Below, in pieces: positions 36,426-44,597 of a stretch of DNA of 64,000 nucleotides. A model generated the notes under the pieces. That model was not told the origin of the DNA, made no database searches, and worked only from the letters and a program-made list of their open reading frames with translations. The position numbers and the translations under genes were made by a program. The number at the start of each line of letters is the position of its first letter. Positions within the stretch are counted from its first letter, which is position 1. Source of the stretch: Pseudomonas sp. WS 5079 (GTDB lineage Bacteria > Pseudomonadota > Gammaproteobacteria > Pseudomonadales > Pseudomonadaceae). The DNA lies in the NCBI RefSeq assembly GCF_012985465.1, contig NZ_JAAQWN010000008.1:62001-126000 (forward strand), given 5' to 3'.

Positions 36426-36544
36426 ATCCACCACAACCACACCCCTGCACTGTCTCAAGCCCTGCATGCTACGCAGTCCACTCTGGCATGGATACGCATA
36501 GCAACGCACAATGGCTATGCCAAATCCGCACAAGCGAGCGCCCT

Positions 36545-37495
36545 ATGAGCCCCACTACCCTGACCGATCAACTGGGCCTGTTTCTCGATGTGCTGGAGGC
36601 CGGCAGTTTTTCCGCAGCGGCGCGACGCCATCCGCTGACCCCCTCCGCCGTGGCCCGGCGCATCGACAGCCTGGAAAGCGCCTTGGGCAGCCAACTGTTC
36701 CTGCGCAGCACCCATGCGGTATTGCCCACCCCTGCCGGGCTCGCGTTTGCCGAGCGCGCGCGGCGGATTGTGCGAGAGCTGCAATTGGCTCGGGCCGAGG
36801 CCGTGTCGCTGAGCCACGCGCCCGAAGGCCTGATTCGCGTGGACGCACCCGCCGCGTTTGGCCGGCGACACCTGGCGCCGGCAATTGCGGACTTCCTGAC
36901 GGTCTACCCGGGCCTGGACGTACACCTGCATCTGATCGACAGCTTTGTCGACATGCAGGGCGAGCACCTGGGCAAGGTGGACCTGGTGCTGCGCGCGGGG
37001 CATATCGTCGACACACGGTTGATCGCCACACCCTTGGCCAGCATTGTGCGAATCGCCTGTGCCAGCCCGACCTACCTGAAAAACCGTGGTACACCGACCC
37101 ATCCCAGCCAGCTCAACGAACACGACGGCCTGGATTGGGAAGGCCTGGCGCCGATGTTCGCCTGGCGCTTTGAACTTGATGGGCGCAAGAACATTTACCG
37201 TCCGCAGCGTATCCGCATGAGTGCCAACAATGCCGAAGCCTTGCTGTCCGGTGCCCTGGCCGGGCTGGGCATCGCTCACCTGCCTACCTGGCTGGCCAGC
37301 GAATACCTGGTTCGCGGAGAACTGGTGCCGTTATTCTGCGAAAATGGCCTACCGACCGCAGAAAGTGCCGGCATCTACGCCCTGCGCCTGGAGCAGCAGG
37401 CCAACGCCCGCAGCCGCCTGCTGCTGGAGTACCTCAAGAGCCGTTTCAGCCCCGTCCCACCGTGGGATCTGGCGTTGCAAAGTGGCTGGGGCTGA
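36545..37495 (+). CDS. LysR-family transcriptional regulator
   Basis: A 316-residue LysR regulator. The helix-turn-helix is VLEAGSFSAAARRHPLTPSAVARRI near the N terminus, followed by a substrate-binding domain with the AFGRRHLAPAIADFL entry. It is divergent from the TauE/SafE permease, a usual arrangement for a regulator and its target. The ATG at 36545 is used; the longer open frame starts earlier without support. It is followed by a decayed ohr fragment. Confidence 0.92.
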   Translation: MSPTTLTDQLGLFLDVLEAGSFSAAARRHPLTPSAVARRIDSLESALGSQLFLRSTHAVLPTPAGLAFAERARRIVRELQLARAEAVSLSHAPEGLIRVDAPAAFGRRHLAPAIADFLTVYPGLDVHLHLIDSFVDMQGEHLGKVDLVLRAGHIVDTRLIATPLASIVRIACASPTYLKNRGTPTHPSQLNEHDGLDWEGLAPMFAWRFELDGRKNIYRPQRIRMSANNAEALLSGALAGLGIAHLPTWLASEYLVRGELVPLFCENGLPTAESAGIYALRLEQQANARSRLLLEYLKSRFSPVPPWDLALQSGWG

Positions 37496-37509
37496 CTGCT
37501 GCTATAGCC

Positions 37510-37719
37510 ACCGCCATCAACCCGGAGCAACTGTTCGCCGCTCATGCAGGCATCGGCCAGATTCCCGGTGGTTTTGGCCTGGATATCGACCTTTACGTAT
37601 CCCTCCACGGACGGGAGTAAAACGAAGCGCAAAGCCTGGTGGACGCCGCGCATCAGGTCTGCCCGTACTCCAACGCGACCCGTGGCAATGTCGATGTGCG
37701 TTTGCATATCACCTTGTGA
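37510..37719 (+). pseudogene. ohr: Decayed ohr (organic hydroperoxide resistance, OsmC family) remnant
   Basis: In one frame the sequence reads as pieces of Ohr: INPEQLFAA, then a jump directly to GIGQIPGGFGLDIDL, an in-frame TAA at 37618-37620, and then EAQSLVDAAHQVCPYSNATRGNVDV to a TGA. These match the middle and C terminus of Ohr, including the second redox cysteine region VCPYSNATRGN. The N terminus, the first cysteine segment and about 35 residues between the two blocks are missing. It is clearly non-functional. Confidence 0.85.
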
Positions 37720-37734
37720 CTGGCCAGCAGGCAT

Positions 37735-37764
37735 AAAAAAACCCGACTCTTGGCCGGGTTTTTT
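37735..37764. terminator. Rho-independent terminator after efp
   Basis: AAAAAACCCG/CGGGTTTTTT stem with a 10-base loop. On the minus strand it follows the efp stop codon; it also ends the ohr remnant strand. Confidence 0.85.
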
Positions 37765-37780
37765 ATCAGTAACGCCAGAA

Positions 37781-38353
37781 TTACTTCTTGGCGCGACCTT
37801 TGTACGAACCACCTTCACGGGTGTCGATCTCGATCATGTCGTCGATTTCGATGAAATCAGCAACTTGCAGTTCGGTACCGTTAGCCAGCTTGGCAGGCTT
37901 CATCACTTTGCCCGAAGTGTCACCGCGAGCGGAACCTTCGGTGTAGGCAACCTTACGCACGATGGTGGTCGGCAGCTCTACGGAAACCAGACGATCTTCG
38001 AAGAAAATAGCTTCGCAGACGTCGGTCATGCCTTCTTCGATAAACGGCAGAACGCCTTCGATATCTTCAGCGTTCAGTTCGTACATGGTGTAGTCGGTGG
38101 TGTCCATGAACGTGTAGGTGTCGCCGCTGATGAAGGACAGGGACGCTTCCTTGCGGTCGAGGATCACGTCTTCCAGCTTGTCATCGGCACTGTAAACGGT
38201 TTCGGTCTTGTAACCGGTCAGCAGGTTCTTCAGCTTGGTCTTCATGATCGCGCTGTTACGGCCCGATTTGGTGAACTCAGCTTTTTGAACCAACCATGGA
38301 TCGTTGTCGATCTTAATTACGGTACCGGGTTTCAGTTCTTTACCAGTTTTCAT
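37781..38353 (-). CDS. efp: Elongation factor P
   Basis: A 190-residue EF-P that rescues ribosomes stalled at polyproline stretches. The tip of the first domain reads KSGRNSAI with arginine at position 32, the residue that is rhamnosylated in Pseudomonas, instead of the lysine used in E. coli. The ATG at 38353 (MKTGKELKPG) is the family start. The modification enzyme EarP is encoded immediately upstream on the same strand. Confidence 0.97.
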   Translation of the reverse strand: MKTGKELKPGTVIKIDNDPWLVQKAEFTKSGRNSAIMKTKLKNLLTGYKTETVYSADDKLEDVILDRKEASLSFISGDTYTFMDTTDYTMYELNAEDIEGVLPFIEEGMTDVCEAIFFEDRLVSVELPTTIVRKVAYTEGSARGDTSGKVMKPAKLANGTELQVADFIEIDDMIEIDTREGGSYKGRAKK

Positions 38354-38402
38354 TGCATATATCCGAAATTTGGATGGGATTGACAAAAATCAAGGTGGCG
38401 TA

Positions 38403-39536
38403 TCATATCCAATTTTCATAAAACTGTACCAGCGCCGTCGCAAGATCAGCCTGCGAGGCCTGTTCCAGACACCATTTCTCGGCATGCACGGTCAGTTCCG
38501 GCCAATGTTCAAGCACGGTTTCCCAGCTTGAGGCCATGTCGCTATCCGTGTTCCAGGCCTGCCATAGGGCAATCAGCGCAGTTTTCGCAGGCGCAGACAG
38601 GTCCTGGGTGTACAGCGCGAGGAACGCATCGAGCTTGTCCAGGTGAATGTCTTCATCCTGGCGGTAGATATGCCATAGCAACGGGCGCCCAGCCCATTGC
38701 GCGCGCACAAAGGAGTCTTCACCGCGCACGGCATTGAAGTCGCAGCACCACAGCAAGCGGTCGTACTGCTCCTGGCGCACGAACGGCAGCACCTGCACCG
38801 TCAGCATACCGCGCACATGAATATCCCCTACCGCCAATGCCTCCACTCCCAGCCAGCGCTGCACATCGCCGAGGATGCGCCCTTCCGGCACGAGCAGATG
38901 GGTGGCTTGCCCGTCCGCTGCCAATACCTGCAGCCAACTGGCCAGGCCGGCATTTTCGTAGGCAAACAGCGAGATCAACCGCGCGCCCACCGCCGGAAAA
39001 ACACCCAAGCACTGTAGGAACTGTTGCTGGGCCTGGGGATCACCCTGAAACGCCTGACGCCGCTCGATCAACCCGGCCTCACGCAGCAAGCCGCCTGTGC
39101 CCGGACGGAAGCCTGGAAAGAAGAAGTACTTTTGCACGCCCTTGAACTTGACCGATGGCAGACCGTGACAGCCTACCACCCACTCCTCGGCACTCAGGTA
39201 ATCCAGGTTCATCCACAACGGCATGCGCTCGCGGGCTGCCATGGCCTCCATATAGTCCGGTGGCAATTGGCAGGCGAAGGCGGCGATCACCACGTCCGCC
39301 GTCGGCGTGGCCGGCCAGTCTGCGGGCCAGTGGCGCACATCCACACCCTCGCGCCACTGCTGCGCCAACTGCACATCCACCTCGGGGCACATGCGCTCGA
39401 ATGCCCGCAGATCATCGACCCACAGTCGCACCGCACAGCCCTGTTCTGCCACCAGTTGCCGGGCCAGGCGCCAGGTCACGCCAATGTCGCCGTAGTTGTC
39501 GACGACGCTGCAAAAAATATCCCAGCGGGCTTTCAT
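38403..39536 (-). CDS. earP: EF-P arginine 32 rhamnosyltransferase EarP
   Basis: A 377-residue EarP that transfers rhamnose from dTDP-beta-L-rhamnose to Arg32 of EF-P. With the ATG at 39536 the catalytic aspartates fall at positions 13 and 17 in SVVDNYGDIGVTWR, as in the characterised enzymes. The C-terminal half has the nucleotide-sugar fold, with FNAVRGEDSFVRAQW at the active site. It lies 49 bases from efp on the same strand, so substrate and modifier are coexpressed. Confidence 0.95.
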   Translation of the reverse strand: MKARWDIFCSVVDNYGDIGVTWRLARQLVAEQGCAVRLWVDDLRAFERMCPEVDVQLAQQWREGVDVRHWPADWPATPTADVVIAAFACQLPPDYMEAMAARERMPLWMNLDYLSAEEWVVGCHGLPSVKFKGVQKYFFFPGFRPGTGGLLREAGLIERRQAFQGDPQAQQQFLQCLGVFPAVGARLISLFAYENAGLASWLQVLAADGQATHLLVPEGRILGDVQRWLGVEALAVGDIHVRGMLTVQVLPFVRQEQYDRLLWCCDFNAVRGEDSFVRAQWAGRPLLWHIYRQDEDIHLDKLDAFLALYTQDLSAPAKTALIALWQAWNTDSDMASSWETVLEHWPELTVHAEKWCLEQASQADLATALVQFYENWI

Positions 39537-39668
39537 TCCGGGCTCCATCAGTCAAAGGCTCGATTGTCCGCATAAATGCCGCCAGGCAGAAGGGTTGATC
39601 GCGATTATTCTGCACACAGGCTGTGCGACAATCCAAAGCTTGCCGCAACCGCCCGCCAGGAGGCCGTC

Positions 39669-40037
39669 ATGTCCGATCGTCCGTTGTCGATGTTCAAACT
39701 CAGTATTGCCGTGGCCCTGGGCCTGTGGCTGGGCTTTGTCGCCATCGCGCTGACAGGCTGGCTGGCCTCGCGCTACCTGCTTGAACAACCCGTGGCCGCC
39801 GTCACCCAGGCCGTTCAACAACTGGGCAAGCCGCCAGCCGCAACCCCAGAGCCGCCAAACCGGATGTTCGAGCAATACCAGCAAAACCTGCACAAGCAGG
39901 AACAACAACAGGCGCTGGATCAGGCCCGGGACAACCCGCGCAACCTGGCCAACCCCAAATGCCAGTTCTGGCTCCAGCAGGACCAGAACGCCCCCAACGA
40001 CAAGAGCCGGGCCAACGTCCTGCAATTTTGTGATTGA
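39669..40037 (+). CDS. Conserved single-span membrane protein, unknown function
   Basis: A 122-residue protein with one N-terminal membrane helix (SIAVALGLWLGFVAIALTGWLA) and a polar, Gln- and Asn-rich extracytoplasmic or cytoplasmic tail (QQNLHKQEQQQALDQARDN, then CQFWLQQDQN). Two cysteines are in the tail (CQFW, QFCD). I do not recognise a named family. CAGGAGG precedes the ATG at good spacing. It is 13 bases upstream of the GreA/B-like gene and probably cotranscribed. Confidence 0.78.
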   Translation: MSDRPLSMFKLSIAVALGLWLGFVAIALTGWLASRYLLEQPVAAVTQAVQQLGKPPAATPEPPNRMFEQYQQNLHKQEQQQALDQARDNPRNLANPKCQFWLQQDQNAPNDKSRANVLQFCD

Positions 40038-40050
40038 GCTGTAAGCCCCC

Positions 40051-40533
40051 ATGAATAAACACGCCGTCCTCCAGTTGATCCTGGAAAAACTCGCCGCCGA
40101 CCTGGATGTGGCGCAACGCGCCGCGCAAACCGCCTACGAAACCGCAACCCACGAAGAAAACATCGCCGAGAACAAGTACGACACCCTGGGCCTGGAAGCC
40201 TCTTACCTCGCCGCCGGGCAAGCCAAGCGCGTCGAGGAAATCAAGCAGTCACTGGTGGTGTGCCAGAACCTCAACCTGCGGCCCTACGAGGAACAACGGG
40301 GGATCGAGGTGGGCGCCCTGCTCGGCCTGGAAGATGACAACGGCCGTCAGCAATGGCTGTTCCTCGCGCCGGACGCGGCAGGCCTGAAAGTCTATGTAGT
40401 GGGGCAGTTGGTGACCGTCATCACCCCTCGCTCGCCGCTGGGCAAAAGCCTGCTGGGCAAGTTCGAGGGCGATGAGGTGGAGATTCTGGTGGCAGGCACC
40501 CGGCAACAATTCGTGGTGACCGAGGCCCGCTAG
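40051..40533 (+). CDS. GreA/GreB-like transcription elongation factor family protein
   Basis: A 160-residue Gre-superfamily protein. An N-terminal coiled coil (HEENIAENKYDTLGLEASYLA region) is followed by the C-terminal FKBP-like Gre fold (VTVITPRSPLGKSLLGKFEGDEVEI). The loop at the coiled-coil tip differs from GreA/GreB, lacking their GDxxENA acidic pair. It may bind RNA polymerase without stimulating RNA cleavage, or compete with GreA. The stop codon lies only five bases from the cysB stop on the other strand. Confidence 0.82.
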   Translation: MNKHAVLQLILEKLAADLDVAQRAAQTAYETATHEENIAENKYDTLGLEASYLAAGQAKRVEEIKQSLVVCQNLNLRPYEEQRGIEVGALLGLEDDNGRQQWLFLAPDAAGLKVYVVGQLVTVITPRSPLGKSLLGKFEGDEVEILVAGTRQQFVVTEAR

Positions 40534-40538
40534 GCCGA

Positions 40539-41513
40539 TCAGTGAACCGGCAGTTCAACGCCGTCGAACAGTTCTTCGAGTTCCTGCTTGTTATGGCACT
40601 GGATCGCCTTGGCCATGACTTCACGGGTCAGGTGCGGGGCGAACTTCTCGATGAAATCGCACATGAAGCCGCGCAGGAACGTGCCCCGACGGAAGCCGAT
40701 CTTGGTCACGCTGGACTCGAACAGTTCGCTGGCATCCAGCACCACCAGGTCGCTGTCGAGCTTGGTGTCGACGGCCATCTTGGCCACGATGCCGACGCCC
40801 AGGCCCAGGCGCACGTAGGTCTTGATCACGTCGGCATCAGCCGCAGTGAACACTACTTTTGGCGTGAGGCCGCGATGGCTGAAGGCTTCGTCGAGTTTGG
40901 AGCGGCCGGTGAAGCCGAACACATAGGTCACAATCGGGTATTCCGCCAGCGCTTCTAGGGTCAGCTTCGGCAGTTTGGCCAGTGGGTGGCCCTGGGGCAC
41001 CACGACGCAGCGGTTCCAGCGATAGCACGGCATCATCACCAGGTCACCGAACAGCTCCAGGGCTTCGGTGGCGATGGCGAAGTCGACGGTGCCATCAGCC
41101 GCCATCTCGGCGATCTGCATCGGCGACCCCTGGTGCATGTGCAGGGCCACGTCCGGGTACTGCTTGATGAACGAACTGATCACCGGCGGCAGCGCGTAAC
41201 GGGCCTGGGTGTGGGTGGTGGCAATCGACAGGGTGCCTTTTTTCTCGTTGGAAAATTCCTGGGCGATCTGCTTGATGCTTTCGACCTTGCGCAGGATTTC
41301 GCCGGCAGTAGTGATGATGCGCTCACCGGCAGGCGTGACGCGGGTCAGGTGCTTGCCGCTGCGAGCGAACACTTCGACGCCCAATTCATCTTCGAGCAGG
41401 CGGATCTGTTTACTGATACCCGGTTGCGAGGTGTAGAGGCTTTGAGCCGTGGCGGAAACGTTGAGGTCGTGGTGCGCCACTTCCCAGATGTAGCGCAGTT
41501 GTTGAAGCTTCAT
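40539..41513 (-). CDS. cysB: LysR-type regulator CysB
   Basis: A 324-residue CysB that controls sulfate assimilation and cysteine synthesis, with N-acetylserine as inducer. The N-terminal MKLQQLRYIWEVAHHDLNVSATA and the helix LYTSQPGISKQIRLLE are exact family features. Length equals P. aeruginosa and E. coli CysB. GAGGGA precedes the ATG. It is convergent with the Gre-like gene without a visible terminator. Confidence 0.97.
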   Translation of the reverse strand: MKLQQLRYIWEVAHHDLNVSATAQSLYTSQPGISKQIRLLEDELGVEVFARSGKHLTRVTPAGERIITTAGEILRKVESIKQIAQEFSNEKKGTLSIATTHTQARYALPPVISSFIKQYPDVALHMHQGSPMQIAEMAADGTVDFAIATEALELFGDLVMMPCYRWNRCVVVPQGHPLAKLPKLTLEALAEYPIVTYVFGFTGRSKLDEAFSHRGLTPKVVFTAADADVIKTYVRLGLGVGIVAKMAVDTKLDSDLVVLDASELFESSVTKIGFRRGTFLRGFMCDFIEKFAPHLTREVMAKAIQCHNKQELEELFDGVELPVH

Positions 41514-41617
41514 ATGTGTCCCTCAAAGCAGATAGACGCCACGGATATCAGCGACGGTATATAACTATATTAAAGGTTGGATTGATAAATCTAGAACTTT
41601 TTATCGTTTACGCCCCA

Positions 41618-42118
41618 TCACACATCTTCACTGCGTCGACGCTGCAACAAAGGCACCAGATACACCGGCACCTGGGACAACTGCAACACCCGCGCCGCCG
41701 TCCGCCCCAACGGGGTCGAGATTCCTGCGCCCTGGCTATGACTTCCTACGATCAACAAATCCACCGAGAGTTTCTGCGCCTGGTCGAGAATCACTTGGGC
41801 GGGGTCCCCCTGGATCACCCGCACCGAACGAATCGCCTGCAAGTCCTGCTCGCCGTCCTGCAACTCTTCACGAAAACTGTCCAGCACCCGCTGTTCGATG
41901 TTCGCCATTACCGTGTTCAGCCCCTGGCTCTGCCATTCGCTCAAGGCCTGCTCATCAAGATAGGTTTGCAGCACCGATTCTGCGAACAGTCCGATCGGCT
42001 CCACCACATGAATCACATACAGGTCCGCCTTGAACGTACGCGCCATCGCCAGCGCATGTTGCATCACGTAAGGCGCATACACACCCAGGTCTGAGGCATA
42101 CAACATCGACCGAATCAT
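41618..42118 (-). CDS. Universal stress protein (UspA family)
   Basis: A 166-residue Usp-fold protein. The nucleotide-binding pattern is in VDLLIVGSHSQGAGISTPLGRTAARVLQLSQVPVYLV, corresponding to G-2x-G-9x-G-S/T. It is a single-domain cytoplasmic protein. The ATG is preceded by GGAGG. It follows the 5'-nucleotidase gene by 70 bases and could form its own unit. Confidence 0.92.
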   Translation of the reverse strand: MIRSMLYASDLGVYAPYVMQHALAMARTFKADLYVIHVVEPIGLFAESVLQTYLDEQALSEWQSQGLNTVMANIEQRVLDSFREELQDGEQDLQAIRSVRVIQGDPAQVILDQAQKLSVDLLIVGSHSQGAGISTPLGRTAARVLQLSQVPVYLVPLLQRRRSEDV

Positions 42119-42188
42119 AGAACCTCCTGGACTGCCAGGATGGCGGGGATTGTTTCAGCTTAGCAGCGCCTCCGCGACTGCGATGAAC

Positions 42189-43106
42189 TTAGCTCTGGAC
42201 CTGGACTTTGGGCTCATTGCTCACGCCATGGGGCACATGTCCGGTGGCCACGACCTCCCTGGCTTTTTCGCAATGGCCGGCCTGGTCGTCAAAAAAAACA
42301 TCGGCAGCGAACGCTTCAAGGAACGCTGATTTTTCCAGGCCGCCGAGAAACAGCGACTCGTCCAGGCGGATATCCCACTCACGCAAGGTGCGGATCACCC
42401 GCTCGTGGGACGGCGCCGAACGTGCCGTCACCAGCGCCGTGCGGATTGGGCATGACTCATCGGGGAACTCGCGCTGCAACAGATTGAGGGCCGCCAGGAA
42501 TCCCTTGAATGGCCCACCCCGTAGCGGTTCGCGGGCTGCTTGCCGCTCGCTGGCCTGGAAGGCTTCCAGGCCGCCACTTTGGTAGACGCGCTCGGACTCG
42601 TCGGAAAACAGCACCGCGTCACCATCAAAGGCAATCCGCAGCTCGGCACTGGACGCGCGACGGGCGCCGCCGGACAAAATGGTTGCTGCCGCAAAACCGG
42701 CATCCAGCGCGCTGCGCACATCCTCGGCGTGAGTCGAGAGAAACAGGTGGCTGCCAAACGCCGCCAGATAAGGGTGGGGGTTACGCCCACCGACAAAGGC
42801 TGCGCGGGAAATATCCAGGCCGTAGTGCTGGATCGAATTGAACACGCGCAGGCCGGTATCGGCACTGTTGCGCGACACCAGCACCACTTCGACCCGCGCA
42901 CGGCCGAGGCTGGCATTGAGGGTCAGGAGTTTCTTGACCAGGGGGAAGGCATCCCCCGGCTCAAGGATTTCTTCCTCGTGGTCGATCTGGTATTTGCGGT
43001 AGGCCTCGACGCCCTGGGCCAGGTAAACCTTATGGCTTTCGCCCAGGTCGAACAGGGCCCGCGAGGAAATCGCCAGTACCAGTTTGTCGCTCATGCCTTT
43101 GGCCAT
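42189..43106 (-). CDS. 5'-nucleotidase (NT5C1/HAD-type)
   Basis: A 305-residue protein of the 5'-nucleotidase (cytosolic NT5C1A-like) family. The HAD-type aspartate motif is the FDGDAVLFSDESE segment, and a DDQAGHC acidic region lies near the end. It would dephosphorylate nucleoside monophosphates. A GAGGAG sits eight bases before the ATG. It follows the PanE-like gene by nine bases and is part of the same operon. Confidence 0.88.
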   Translation of the reverse strand: MAKGMSDKLVLAISSRALFDLGESHKVYLAQGVEAYRKYQIDHEEEILEPGDAFPLVKKLLTLNASLGRARVEVVLVSRNSADTGLRVFNSIQHYGLDISRAAFVGGRNPHPYLAAFGSHLFLSTHAEDVRSALDAGFAAATILSGGARRASSAELRIAFDGDAVLFSDESERVYQSGGLEAFQASERQAAREPLRGGPFKGFLAALNLLQREFPDESCPIRTALVTARSAPSHERVIRTLREWDIRLDESLFLGGLEKSAFLEAFAADVFFDDQAGHCEKAREVVATGHVPHGVSNEPKVQVQS

Positions 43107-43115
43107 GTCTGCTCC

Positions 43116-44078
43116 TCAGCTCTTGCGTCGATCAATAAAGCCCAAGGCCTGATACAGCGCCTGCATCCGCGGCAATTGGCAGCCGGCGGCCCGGGCGGCG
43201 GCCAGCGGGCGGGCGTAGATCGCGGCCAGTTCCAGGGGGCGCTGGTGCAGGTGATCGTGATACATGCTGGGCCAGTAGTCCGTCAAACGCTCGGTCATGC
43301 TGAACATCTGCTCAGCGTAGCCCGGCGCGATCTCATGGCCGCACGCGTGGGCGCCCTGCACCACTTCGGCCATCAGGCCCTGGATCAACTCCCGGCTGGA
43401 TTCGTCGGCCATCAACTGCGAGGTATTGGCACCGAGCAACACCGACAGGCCGTTGTACGGCACATTCCACACCAGTTTATGCCAGCGCGCCTGGTCCAGG
43501 TCTGGCATGGCCTGGGAGTCGATCCCGGCCTGACGGAACAGGCCCGCGCCCTCCTCGACAATCGCCTGGCGACGTACAGCATCATCCGTCGCGTTGCCGC
43601 TGTGATAGCCAAGGCTGACCCGGCCCATGGCCTGATGCTCGACGATCCCCGGCCCGGAACGGTGCACGCAGATGTAACAAAGCCCGCCAAGCAAATGCAG
43701 GGACGGCGGCAGATGCTCGCGCAGGCCATCTTCGACACCCAGGCCATTTTGCAACAGGACAACCTTGGCATCGGGCGCCGCCACCTGGGCAATGGTTGGC
43801 GCCAGTTCAACGTTGCCGGTGGTCTTAGTGCCCACCAACAGCCAGTCGCAAGGCGGCATGTCGGCCGCATTGGCGTAGGCCTGGACCGGCTGCAGGCTCA
43901 ACGCGCCATGCACCGCGCTATTAAGTTGCAAGCCGCGCTCACTGACCGCTGCGAACTCACTGCGCAGCAGGAAATGTACGTCGAACCCGGCGCGCGCCAG
44001 CATCAACCCGTAAAACCCACCGATGGCACCGGTGCCGATAATCCCAATGCGTGGCCCTGGCTCAACTGCATTCGTCAT
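43116..44078 (-). CDS. Ketopantoate reductase-like protein (PanE/ApbA family)
   Basis: A 320-residue NADPH-dependent reductase. The N-terminal Rossmann loop is GIIGTGAIGGFYG, and the C-terminal domain contains KLVWNVPYNGLSVLLG, the family's catalytic lysine region. It may be the true pantothenate enzyme or a paralogue, as Pseudomonas often has several. GAGGAG precedes the ATG, and the start overlaps the stop of the thioredoxin-like gene (ATGA). Confidence 0.88.
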   Translation of the reverse strand: MTNAVEPGPRIGIIGTGAIGGFYGLMLARAGFDVHFLLRSEFAAVSERGLQLNSAVHGALSLQPVQAYANAADMPPCDWLLVGTKTTGNVELAPTIAQVAAPDAKVVLLQNGLGVEDGLREHLPPSLHLLGGLCYICVHRSGPGIVEHQAMGRVSLGYHSGNATDDAVRRQAIVEEGAGLFRQAGIDSQAMPDLDQARWHKLVWNVPYNGLSVLLGANTSQLMADESSRELIQGLMAEVVQGAHACGHEIAPGYAEQMFSMTERLTDYWPSMYHDHLHQRPLELAAIYARPLAAARAAGCQLPRMQALYQALGFIDRRKS

Positions 44079-44410
44079 GGCAACTCCTCTGGTTCCTGTT
44101 TGAGCGCCTCATCTATAGCGGCACTGAGCTCGCCGGCGTTCAGGCCAACCTGTAGCGCACCGTGCAGTTGACCCTCGCACACTACAAATATGGCCGGCAA
44201 ATGAAAGATCCCGTAACGCTGCACTGCGCCACCATTATGCCCAGCGTCGACCCAGCAGATGCGCGCAACCGGCAGGTTCCACCCCGGCATCTGTTGGCGT
44301 GCCCAGCGGCAACTGGCACAGCCAGCGCCGGTAAATACCAGCAGCGAAGCGCCAGGTAGCGCCAACAACTGCTGGTCGATATCCAAATCCGTCAATTCAA
44401 ACGCTTTCAC
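44075..44410 (-). CDS. Thioredoxin-like protein
   Basis: A protein of about 111 residues with a thioredoxin fold. The active-site motif is CASC in FTGAGCASCRWARQ, and a cis-proline is in IFHLPAIFVV. There is no ATG in the likely region; GTG 44410 gives a compact domain, while the open frame continues 81 residues further upstream without family character. It begins an operon with the PanE-like and 5'-nucleotidase genes, divergent from the class I DAHP synthase. Confidence 0.78.
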   Translation of the reverse strand: MKAFELTDLDIDQQLLALPGASLLVFTGAGCASCRWARQQMPGWNLPVARICWVDAGHNGGAVQRYGIFHLPAIFVVCEGQLHGALQVGLNAGELSAAIDEALKQEPEELP

Positions 44411-44597
44411 TCGATCTGCACCACGACCTTCAACCAGGCAACACACTATCAGGCCGCACGACAACGCGCGCAATTGCCCATTGTCGAGCAGGCTTGTACG
44501 CGCTAAGGTTCGGCTCCCCGCTGCATTTAAATCATGCTGTGCTCCGCCGCACGGGGTTCGCTGGCGGCCGGCACCCGTGACCCTGACGAGTAACACG

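Noticed and set aside
37544..38383. Open frame of 279 codons on the plus strand opposite efp
   Set aside because: It begins inside the ohr remnant and then mirrors efp; no family character and no ribosome-binding site.
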